64,000 bases of DNA, from positions 8,772,094-8,836,093 of the forward strand of contig NC_029527.1 of assembly GCF_001577835.2 (NCBI RefSeq), given 5' to 3'. Shown here in pieces: positions 11,934 to 31,559 of this stretch. A program made the translations under genes and the position numbers. A model generated the notes under the pieces. It was not told the origin of the DNA and did no database searches. It saw only the letters and a program-made list of their open reading frames with translations. This DNA is from Coturnix japonica. Lineage: Eukaryota; Chordata; Aves; Galliformes; Phasianidae. Each line of letters opens with the position of its first letter. Position 1 is the first letter of the stretch.

Positions 11934-13724
11934 GGGCTGTGCCTTGATGAAGAGGCAAGCTCATCTGTGCTTGCAAAGACAGGAAAACTTCATGTGAAAG
12001 CCTGATTGCAAACCATCCAGGCTGCATCTTGCTGCAGGGATGGAGCAACTTCACATGACCAAAGCAAAAGAAGCAGATGGCAAGTGAAGAGTGGACAGAT
12101 GAATGGGTAAAACCTCAAGGAACTGAGCAGCTCCTTAAAGGGCAAGCTTGTCTTTTATGCCAGCTGCATAGAAACAACAAACAGCAAAACATTCACAGCA
12201 CAATTGTATTCCAATAGGTTCAGGCTCCTTTTCATGGAATAAACCTATCACCCTGCCTGCTCCCAGTGCAATTGATGGAGTAAACAGTTTTCTTTTGAAC
12301 TTCCTTGCTTCATACATCACTAGTTCAGACAATTTATATCTCTTGGTATGGGAAATAATGAGAAACTTGTTCACATTCTGTGCTGGAACTCATTTTTTTT
12401 TTTCAGATTTAAGAGCATTTACGCATTCCCTGAAGAAGGAATCATCATCATGTCCATTCTCAAAGCTTATTAAAATGTATACAAAAGCCATAGTCATCAA
12501 TAACAGCTTTCTAAATTCATTTCACTTGCAATAACTGTGGCCCTCCCACGGGTGCTGTGGTAAGATGGCATTAAACCTATTTCTGATCTAAGTTGTTATC
12601 TGCTTTTAGGGAATCCCTATTTTCTGGCTGCATCAGCAGAATTACAACTCAATAGTGCATAACAGCCACTCCCTTTCTCATAACACTCAAAAAGAGATGT
12701 TGTTGACACTAAACACAAATGAGTGCCTTATAAAATGCTGGTTTCCTAGAATAAGAGGCTACTTTAGACACAATTTCAATTTCTCATTATACAGCCAGAA
12801 TAGTGCTCTATACCTATTTTGTAGCTTGCAAGAAAAACAAGCCAGAACAAAAGCAGGCTGGTACTGCAGCTCGTGACACAAGAAGCAAAGAGCAGTAGAG
12901 CTCTGTGTGTACCAGGGAGATGTTACAAGCACTATTATTGTGCACCATTTCTGCCTTTGATTTTCTGCCCAGGATCACACAAAAACTTCGAGCACTTAAT
13001 CAAAGAATTAAAATCCTCGTTTTAACGCACATACAACTAACCCACAGTGCCCATCTAGACTTAATGATCAGCAAAGTTTTGGGTTTGTTTCATGGTTTCC
13101 TCCACCTGTTCCTTTTTGCTGCACCAACTCAGCACTTCCATAATACAGTGCTCAAATACAGAAACTTAGGTTACTTTTCAGATTTCTTTAGACAGAACTC
13201 AGTAAAAAAGAGATATGCTGGGACTTGATCTTGGGAAGAGATGTCCACATTACAAAAATTAAGTTGCAAACAGCTTTGCTTTTGCCACAGTTATTTGTGG
13301 TCTCACACAATGGCTCTTTGACAAAGCGCATGGTTGGTTGGAGAATTAAACTATGGAAAGCAAGAAGTTCCTTCCCTATTAAAAAGGTGTTTGTTGATAC
13401 AGTCCAAATTCCTTCATAGGACAACTTCTGAGATGAAAACTTTGGGAGAAAGAAAAGACAAGAGAAATTTCTCCACCACAGAGAAGCACAGTTATGTTCC
13501 TTGTGTCAAGTGGTTACGAAAATGCATGAAGACACAGTGTCCTAGCACCAGTGTCTCGCAAATATCCAGCCGTTATTGGCCCGCAGTTTTATTTCATCTT
13601 AAAGCCAAGATGTGGAAAGTAAGTCAGGTTTCATCCTGCCCCAGGGCTTTGATGTTCTTACTTTCTATGATAAGCAAATCTGTCTCAGAGCAGCAAATCT
13701 CCCCGACATCAACATAATTTACTT

Positions 13725-14250
13725 TTGGATTATGGAAACCAGTCACGGACTCAGATGTGAATGATCCAAATAGTTTATTACAGGTTCTCATGTCACTTTA
13801 TATATTCACAAGTTCCCTTTTTTGTAAAGGCAGATGGGAAAGCCAGCTTTCCCATTAACAAAGTATCCACAAACACTTCCTAAGCATGCATGCAGGTGCT
13901 TATCCAATCAGAGCCATGAGCCGTTCCTTTTGCTTTTCTCTTCTAGAGATGTCCTTGGTTCTCAGCCTTGCTTTCTCATGCTGTTTATCTTGCTCCACAG
14001 CTTCTGCTCTGAATAGTCTTTCTTGTATTCCCACACTGGATTCCTATTTAAATCCTTTCTTTATTTTTCCTGTATGGAGGAGACACAGGGAAAGCCCAGA
14101 ACCAGAGCTTTCAAGTGATTCGTTTTGAGTTTGTGCAACATCTCTCACCAATCTTGCAAGCTGCTGAGATGCCACTGTTTCATACAAAACCCCCTTCATA
14201 CGAACTGCTGTGATCCCCCATCTTTCTCAACAACAATAAACAAGCTTTTT
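13725..14250 (-). mobile_element. Possible solo LTR fossil, minus orientation
   Basis: Read on the minus strand, a TATATAAAG box near 13800 is followed about 25 bases later by AATAAA and then a short tail, the spacing seen in bird ERV LTRs. Ends and target-site duplications were not resolved and no internal retroviral sequence is present. It could be chance AT-rich sequence. Confidence 0.3.
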
Positions 14251-15569
14251 GTGGTGATGCAGCTTTGTGGAAGTAAACACAATTAAACCTTGTGCTAAAA
14301 TGAGCAGCATACTAATAAGCGCTGAATCAATTATTCCATAGGAATTCAAGGCTATCAGCAGTCTTAGATCAGGCACGGTAGCTTATAAAGTGTTCACTGA
14401 TTCCCTGTAAGAAACAAGCAACTGAATCTGTATGATACACACAGTTACCCTGCTTCCTCACCTCCTTTCTTTAGGTTAAGCTGGATTTGCTTCCCACCTT
14501 GCAAATGTTCTTATTCCTGCTCCCCCTCTTTCATTTGCATTTTATTAATGCCTGTTGGCTGGATTAAAAAATCCCCAGATCAGCCTTCTACAAATCAGGG
14601 CCGACACAGAGCCTTTCTGAGAGCTATAGATACAAAAACTTGTCAGCTCTCAGAAAACACAGAACTACTGAACCAACACTTAGAAAATACTCTGGAAGCC
14701 ACCTGTCTGGATGCACACTGAGTGCCAAGTCCCACACATAGGCAAGCACAGCAGCACAAAGTGGCTCCACATTTCTAGCAGGCAGGTAGGAGAGCCATGC
14801 TGCATGTGCCTCTGTTCCAGCGTACTGGTCTTGCTAGTGTTAACTGACAAAGAATGGAAGGTACAGCTCCTCGTAGCTTGAGCTCATTCTTTGTAGCCCA
14901 TCACCAACACTGACTGACTCATTCTGAGTCAAGCATGTCCAGGTAGAGCTTTACTACCCACAGAATCACCAGTTCCATGTGTTTCATTCTGCAACAACAT
15001 GTGCTGGCCTGCAACTGCTAAGAGTAATTCTTTTTTCACACCCAGCCATACAACCACTCAGTAGCACAGCTTTCCCTTGCAATTTTGGCCATGCCACTGA
15101 ACCAGGAAGGATGCATTTTAGACAGTTGCAGTCGCCTTCAGAGCTTTGTGATTTTTATACGTTTGCTAAAACCACCTGCATAATACCTGCAACATAGAGA
15201 GCTGCTGAACACAACGAGGCACTGAAGTACCTACACAGCTATCCAATATTACACTTCTAAAGCTGTTCACATAAGATTCCCATCCCGGAGCCACAGACAC
15301 TAAGCTTAAGGAGCAGCCACAGTGCCCTACAAGTCAGGTTGTCAAGATTCTCAAAACGTTTTTACATGTGCAGATACAAGGCGAGATCCAGGTCCAAGTC
15401 TGACTATCAGGAACACTTCACATTATGAGACTCTCATGATAAAGAAGCTCTTGAGCTCCTGAAAGTACTCAACACCTACAGCACTGGCAGTCCAGCAAGT
15501 CCTATCACTATAATGCAGAGCACGAGCAACATCCACCCCCTCCCTCCCCAGCAAAGCAATAGGGGAGGA

Positions 15570-15676
15570 CCCAAAGCTCACACAGCACTGCCGTAATAGC
15601 GCCGCGCTTTACGATATCGCCGTAAAGAAAAGGAGGAAGCAGCCGGTGGTGTGTTGCTGGGTGAGCTCAGGCCGCC
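15570..15676 (+). promoter_or_regulatory. CCDC174 core promoter and 5' leader
   Basis: This is a short CpG-rich patch just upstream of the CCDC174 start, with no TATA box. It contains a perfect 7-base inverted repeat, CTTTACG at 15607-15613 and CGTAAAG at 15621-15627, around a 7-base spacer. GCCGCCATGG at the start codon is both a strong Kozak context and a YY1-like core. The transcription start is not visible directly. Confidence 0.5.
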
Positions 15677-24103
<8,427 letters not shown>

Positions 24104-24215
24104 ACTGAGTGGAAAAACAGGAATTGTATTCTAAAGATCTGGAGTAGAATTATCTTCTGAGCAAGAGTGTTATTTTCCTATATCTGGGAAAAATAAGTTT
24201 GTGTAAGTAGATGAA

Positions 24216-24221
24216 AATAAA
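24216..24221 (+). terminator. CCDC174 polyadenylation signal
   Basis: AATAAA lies 113 bases after the TGA stop, and the AT-rich 3' UTR gives way to T/GT-rich sequence downstream (near 24260-24310). Cleavage is expected about 15-25 bases after the signal. Confidence 0.75.
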
Positions 24222-24241
24222 TTTCCTAGAGAATTAAGTTA

Positions 24242-25284
24242 CCTTATATTACAGCTGTATTTCTACCCTGTCTGTTCTTTTCTCCTCTTCATTTATGTAA
24301 TTTTTGTCACTGCTTAATTAGTTTAGTTCACTTTCTTTACTGCTTATGCCTGTACTTTTGGGCATGGCTTCTGCTTTGGAGGTACTAAAAGTTCAGTAAT
24401 ATCTATAGAAACAGTATTGAAATGGCAGATCCTGAAATGATCCAGTATTGAAATGGCAGCCTGCTGCTGCTGTCCTGAACTTAGCTGGGCAGCATGGCAT
24501 TAGCATTTATTCTTTATTTCCCTGAAGCACTTCAGAGTAGAGTAAATAAAGAACCTGAAAGTAATGACTGTATACTAATGGCTAAAAGGAAGAGGTTATA
24601 AATCTGTCTTTATGCCAAATCTAACAGCACCAACACTTTTTTTTCCCTCTTTTTAGTTTGGTGCAGTCTCAGGTTTAGTCAGTGTCCATGGGGTGGCACT
24701 CTAACTCTATGCATCTGCTGAGGAATTCTGCTAGCACGTTCCTATTCACTGCTAGGTATTTTGTAGTTACTGTGACCTTTATAGACTTGCTCTGGTTTCA
24801 GCTGAAGGGCTGTATGAACAAAATCCCATCTAAGCAGATAATGGACATCTCTGGCAGCACTGAAGATGTCTCAGAGCAGGTATGAACCATGCAAATATAA
24901 ATACTTTCTCATGATTGCACTGGGAGTTTGCAGCCATATTTTTTTCATGTGTTGCAGGAAATGTTGAGGGCCTTCAAACCAAATCTGAAGCATGCTTGCT
25001 ATCCTGCTAGCAGCTTTGTTCTCTGCTTGCTCAGCCTCCCCTAGAGCTTTGGGTTTGCAGGACAGCTTATCTGAGCTCGCAATGATGCAGGCAGCGGCCC
25101 CCTAAGGAGAGAGCAGCATTGTGCATGTACCAGCCACCCTTCTGCAGCTGGAGAGGAGCACAGCGCTCTGATACCTTCTGGTTCCTATGAGAGTGTATGT
25201 TGGTTCATCTTGGACAGCTGCAATAAACCTGAGCATCCAGATTAACCCTTTTGTAAAACAAAACATCCAGTAAAGAGAGAAAAT
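24242..25284. other. Gap between the 3' ends of CCDC174 and TMA7
   Basis: The two genes converge here with about 1 kb between their poly(A) signals. I see unique AT-rich sequence only, with no transposon and no RNA gene. It contains the join between two gene neighbourhoods that are distant in human. Confidence 0.6.
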
Positions 25285-25305
25285 ATCATCTCTTAACAAA
25301 AAAGT

Positions 25306-25311
25306 TTTATT
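25306..25311 (-). terminator. TMA7 polyadenylation signal
   Basis: AATAAA on the minus strand lies about 90 bases after the TMA7 stop codon. A short 3' UTR fits a gene of this size. Confidence 0.7.
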
Positions 25312-25400
25312 CTGACTAAACAAAATGTACAATGCTTCCCAAGTGCCAGCGAGTTCTCTTCATGTTCTGAAGGCTGCACATCCATTAAGTTGAATGGGTC

Positions 25401-27302
<1,902 letters not shown>

Positions 27303-27445
27303 GATGCCAGCCCCGCTCCGCTCCGCTTCCGTCTGACCCCACGAGGCCGCCGTAGCGCTTCCGTCTCTACCGCTTCCGATTCCGGCGTCGCACCCCGACC
27401 CTGCGGGCAGGAGCGGGCGCTGTTCGGAGGCCGCTGCCCAGCCAG
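27303..27445. promoter_or_regulatory. Bidirectional promoter of TMA7 and CCDC51
   Basis: This CpG-rich segment separates the TMA7 start codon (27302, minus) from the first CCDC51 donor (27445, CCAG|GTAGGG, plus). It carries three CTTCCG motifs (27326-27331, 27358-27363, 27373-27378), the reverse complement of the CGGAAG core bound by ETS factors such as GABP. There is no TATA box. Closely spaced ETS sites are typical of bidirectional housekeeping promoters. Its right part is presumably the untranslated first exon of CCDC51. Confidence 0.75.
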
Positions 27446-27553
27446 GTAGGGCCCTGCAGCCGGGCCGCCATGCGAATGGCCTGTATGTCCCCTTTTCAAG
27501 CTTTATTCTTTCTTTAATACCTCCTTCTCATTCCTTTGTCTGTTCTCTTTTAG

Positions 27554-27638
27554 GATTGTTACCACCCGCATGCCAAACTCCGATGTGAAAGTGCCAGGCG
27601 AGCTGTATGGCAGTCACATCCTCACTGCACAGCTGCAG
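27554..27638 (+). other. CCDC51 untranslated leader exon 2
   Basis: A TTTTAG acceptor precedes 27554 and a GCAG|GTACCT donor follows 27638. The exon carries an ATG at 27570 that opens a 30-codon upstream reading frame, continued in the next exon and closed at 28971, before the main ATG at 28977. The exon is supported by splice signals and position only. Confidence 0.55.
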
Positions 27639-27959
27639 GTACCTGTGCACGGTCACAATGCAATGAGTTAATGAGGAGCCATGGCTGATGTGCTTCATTG
27701 CAGCACAGAAGCAGGGATCTGTGGCACAGCTGCGCTTTGCTGAGAACTGGAACGTTTCATGTGTAAGTCATGGTGTGAAACTGGAAATCCAATGTTGTTT
27801 CCGCATTTAGAATAAGATAAGAATGTTTTATTTCAAGGTCTCGTTATGTAAGTGAAGCAATTTGTAGTTATTAGGTAGAAGTCACAGGTACAAAGACTGC
27901 AGCTCCTGTCTGTCCAGCTGTCTGAAATAGAACTACTGGTTTTTCCTCATTGCAGCCTT

Positions 27960-28290
27960 TCAATACATGAAGGGAAATTACTCCCAGGAGGGGAGTAAAC
28001 TCTTGGAAAGGGCTGACAATAGCAGGACACGGGGAAATGGTTTTAAGTTCAAAGAGGGAAGATGTAGGTTGGATGTTAGGGGGAAGTTCTTCACTAGGAG
28101 AGTGGTTAGGCCCTGGAACAGGCTGCCCAGGGAGGCTGTGGATGCCCCGTCCTTGGAGGTGTTCAAGGCCAGGTTGGACGGGGCCCTGGGCAACCTGATC
28201 TAGTAAAGGTGTATGTTTGGTGGCCCTGCCAGGCAGGGGGGTTGGAACTACATGATCCTTGAGGTCCCTTCCAACCTCAAGGTTGGAATA
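27960..28290 (+). mobile_element. CR1 LINE 3' fragment, relatively young
   Basis: The segment follows the consensus end of CR1-F-like elements with few differences: GGTTGGATGTTAGG, GGCTGCCCAGGGAGGCTGTG, TTCAAGGCCAGGTTGGACGG, then GATCCTTGAGGTCCCTTCCA. The ORF it contains is a CR1 tail by-product and not a host gene. It sits in the CCDC51 leader intron. Confidence 0.92.
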
Positions 28291-28369
28291 AATAATTAAC
28301 AATATGCCTGTATAAACTAACAATAATGTATGTATTAATGTTTTGTTGTGTACACCGTAAAAACATACG

Positions 28370-28858
28370 AGTCATGACATACTTAAAGGATGTGCCTGAA
28401 GAGATATGGGGAAGAACTGGAATCGCCCCCCTCCCCCCCCCCCCCCCAAGGCTCTTTGTTTAACTCTGGGACAGAATGGAAGAAGCTTTGAAGGAAATCA
28501 ACATATACATATAACACATACATATAATATATATATAACATATAATACGATAAGAGTACCGAGACATCTTGGAAACAAACAGCAGGATGGCGACTGACTG
28601 GCACAAGATAGCACATGAATTAACAAGTGTCAGAATGTAATTAACAAATGCAAACCTCGGGTAAAATTGTAACCTGGAATACCCAACCAAAGGGGAGAGG
28701 GGAGGGGAAAACATATGGGAGAAAAGGTATAAAAACTGTAACATCATGTCCATAGGTGCGCTTCTGCCATCAGGGCGCCCGCCATTGCAATCACGAATAA
28801 AAACTGCTTTTATCAGAGATACCGTCCTGACCAAAAATTATTGAGGATATTTCCAACA
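28370..28858 (+). mobile_element. Solo LTR-like endogenous retrovirus fossil
   Basis: A TATAAAA box at 28728-28734 is followed by an AATAAA signal at 28796-28801 and an end in AACA at 28858, the order of an LTR (U3-R-U5) in plus orientation. The U3-like part contains a long C tract (about 28425-28447) and an AT dinucleotide-rich patch (28500-28560). No internal genes are present, so this is a solo LTR. The 5' boundary is uncertain (between about 28320 and 28391) and no target-site duplication was found. It lies between two CR1 pieces. Confidence 0.6.
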
Positions 28859-28861
28859 AAA

Positions 28862-28912
28862 CTGGTGCTGGTTTATCCGTCCTTCCAACCCAAGTCATTC
28901 AATGATTTACCA
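28862..28912 (+). mobile_element. CR1 3'-tail remnant
   Basis: CCTTCCAACCCAAGTCATTC followed by AATGATTT is a CR1 terminal motif, directly after the LTR-like element. It may be the far side of an older CR1 interrupted by later insertions. Confidence 0.5.
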
Positions 28913-28976
28913 GCCTTAGTTTAATAACTTCTTTCTTCCTCTTGCAGCACTTTTCTTCAGTGATTGACTAGCAGAC

Positions 28977-31476
28977 ATGGGGCCAATGAAGTATAAATCA
29001 AGTGTGTCATCGGTGTCCTGTGGGCTGCAATATCACCGTTCTTTGATAAAGCGAGGGCAAAGAATGAATGTACACTTAGTGAGGACTTATCACTCATCTG
29101 GACCGAAGAGACCTGAAGCCAAATCAGCCATAGAAACAGCTGTGGGCATCCTGAACCGAGTGGCGGAGGCTGGAGCTGTCGCGGGGAAAAACTCCCTGCA
29201 GAAAATATCCACGACTGGCAAGAACTGGTGGGACAAATACGAAGAGTTTGTTGGGCTGAATGAAGTTCGGGAGGCCCAGGGAAAAGTGACAGAGGTAAAT
29301 GTGGAGATAATGGGAAAAAATACAATGGAAGATTAGGACTTAAGCCATTAGGAAGACTGGCTGTGAGGCTGAAAAGAGCCTCCAAGGAGAACTGTGGGGT
29401 TTTTTTCTGCTTTAACTGGCTGTGCAGATGTTATGACTGAGTTCTAGTCTAGTAATCTCAGTGTATATAGCATATCTCCTATATTAGGATGGATTGTGTT
29501 GCTTTTGTTTTCCTTTTAGAAATCCATACGACTAGCAGTTGACATCTATCTGATAGTAAGTCTCTAAAACAAATGATCTCTCTTCTCAGGCTGAAAATGT
29601 CTTTATGATAGCTCGAGGGATAGTACGACAGGCCCGTGAAAACGTAGAAGCCCAGCAGATAAAGCTGAAGGAAGTTCGGGACCGCTTGGACAGGGTCTCT
29701 CGGGATGACACCCAGTATTTAGAACTGGCTACACTGGAACACAGATTGCTGCAGGTAATTTTCTGGTCTTTGGGTGCAGGCAAACACGATGAAAATAGAT
29801 GTGCTTTGCTTCTGTTACTAGGGACTGGTTCTGCAGATGTGCTTTAGTATATAAATACAGTAATCAGAGTTAATTTTTATGATACTTGTTTTAATTGAAG
29901 TAATGTGGTTGATTTGATGTGGAAATCATGTTCGTCTTACAACAGGGTAGTGCATTTGGAGACAAAAGCTGAAAAGCCTAGAACATTGTTAGAATGCATT
30001 TGACAGGTGCATGTAAGAAAAATAAGATGGGATTCAACCCATCTGTCTTTCATGTCAAAAGAGAAGTGTATTCTGGTTGTTAAGCCATCAAAATTCTCAT
30101 CTCCCTTCCATCTGGCTGCAGCACCCACGTAGTTTGCTAAGGCTTTTGTTAGGTAGCAGTAAGAGCAAGGCTACTTCATGAAGGAGAACAAGCAAGAAGA
30201 TGAGGGGGAACCACAGCACAGGCAGGGGCAGTGTCCTGCACCAACAGAGTGCAGTCCTTCTGCACCTCATCTGGAGGAGCCAGGCAGGGCTGGCGATAGG
30301 AGCACAGTCATGCACAGTCCATCAGTCACAGATAAAGGCGTGGTAATAGCAGAACTCAAGCCAGAAATCCAAATGAAACTGCAGGAAACAGGCCTGGAAA
30401 ATGGCACGTCTATGGCAAAGCTCAGACAAGTAGTTAATAGCTATGGCTGAGCTTAAATAGATCTACTGAATCAATAAGCAGAGCAGCAGCAAAGAACTAA
30501 AAAGAGCTGTCCAACAAACAGATCAGGTCTGTGTAGATGAGATTTCAAGAACAGAGCTCTGCATCACTGTGGAAAGGTAGAACTAAAATCATCACTGTAT
30601 GGTGGTACTGCTGCTTTACAAAAGAAATACATGCTCAAAAGATAATCTGAAGTTATAGAATGGTGGGGCTTTTCCTTCAAAGCACTGTGTTTCTTGCAGG
30701 AAGAGAAGAGGTACCGAGCTGCCTACTTAAATGCAGAAGAATCTGAGCGAGAAAAGTTTTCTCTCTTCTCTGCGGCCGTAAGGGAGAGCCATGAGAAAGA
30801 GCGGACAAGAGCTGAAAAAACAAAGAACTGGTCTATTATTGGTTCTGTACTGGGAGCCATTATAGGTGTTCTTGGTTCCACCTATGTTAATCGAGTAAGG
30901 CTGCAGGAACTGAAAGTCTTGGTGCTTGAAGCACAGAAGGGCCCAATAAATCTGCAAGAAGCCATCAAAGAACAGGCATCCACCTATGACTTGCAGCAGA
31001 AGGATCTCAGCGATGTCATAGCAGACCTGAAAAACATTCTGCAAACAAGGACGTCGCAAGGAACAAAAGAAGGTGTTTTATTGGCAAGAGAAGACAGGAG
31101 TGACTCCATAAAAATAGATTCTCTTTTAATTCCTCTAAAAGAACAGCTTAACTACACCAAACAAGTCAGTTCATGTCTCGGGAGTTTACAGCAGCAGTTT
31201 ACCCGTCTGCAGGAAAGTGTAGCACAAGTAATTTCTGAGGTACAGAGTGTTAAACTTGCTGTTCATTCTAGACCTATGGAAAGAGTAGCAGCCAGGTCCT
31301 CAGGAGAGAGTAAGGGCCAGGCTTCTGCTGTGAGAGATGTGATTTTAGAGCTGTGTGACACAGAGCGGAGACTGGAATCACAAATTAAGAGGAATTCTAT
31401 TTACAGCACTGCACTGACATGTACTGTGTTTGCTGTTAGCCTACCAGTACTCTATATTTTACTGAAGGGGAACTGA
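28977..31476 (+). CDS. CCDC51: CCDC51 / MITOK, mitochondrial potassium channel protein (three coding exons)
   Basis: Coding exons are 28977-29294, 29590-29754 and 30700-31476, all joined in phase 0, giving 419 residues (human about 411, from memory). The family protein is the pore-forming subunit of the mitochondrial ATP-sensitive potassium channel in the inner membrane and works with ABCB8 (MITOSUR). The first 60 or so residues are basic and serine-rich, as expected of a mitochondrial presequence. Recognisable blocks are [20 protein letters not shown] at the end of exon 1, [20 protein letters not shown] in exon 2 and [20 protein letters not shown] in exon 3. Hydrophobic helices lie at about residues 204-222 ([19 protein letters not shown]) and 397-416 ([15 protein letters not shown]), with coiled coil before and between them. 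The start ATG has G at -3 and +4. It shares its promoter with TMA7 on the other strand. Confidence 0.93.
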
Positions 31477-31507
31477 TCTCTAATGAGTTGCCATAATTTA
31501 CTAGATA

Positions 31508-31553
31508 AATAAAAGTAAACTTGCACTGTGCTTAGACTACAAGTCCAAATAAA
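31508..31553 (+). terminator. CCDC51 polyadenylation signals (two)
   Basis: AATAAA occurs at 31508-31513 and again at 31548-31553, 32 and 72 bases after the stop codon. The 3' UTR is therefore very short; either signal may be used. Confidence 0.75.
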
Positions 31554-31559
31554 TCTGTG

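Larger units (their letters stand above)
11845..15569. other. Intergenic region between GRIP2 and CCDC174
   Basis: This region separates two divergently oriented genes. It is AT-rich unique sequence apart from a possible LTR-like segment at about 13725-14250. I see no exon and no RNA gene. A canonical long-form GRIP2 first exon could be hidden here but I did not recognise one. Confidence 0.5.

Noticed and set aside
27967-28203. 78-residue plus-strand ORF in the CCDC51 leader intron
   Set aside because: It is the 3' end of a CR1 element (recurring phrase RPWNRLPREAVDAPSLEVFK) and not a host gene.
30178-30450. 90-residue ORF inside CCDC51 intron 2 (29755-30699)
   Set aside because: No splice signals joining it to the flanking exons and no counterpart in the mammalian protein as I recall it.
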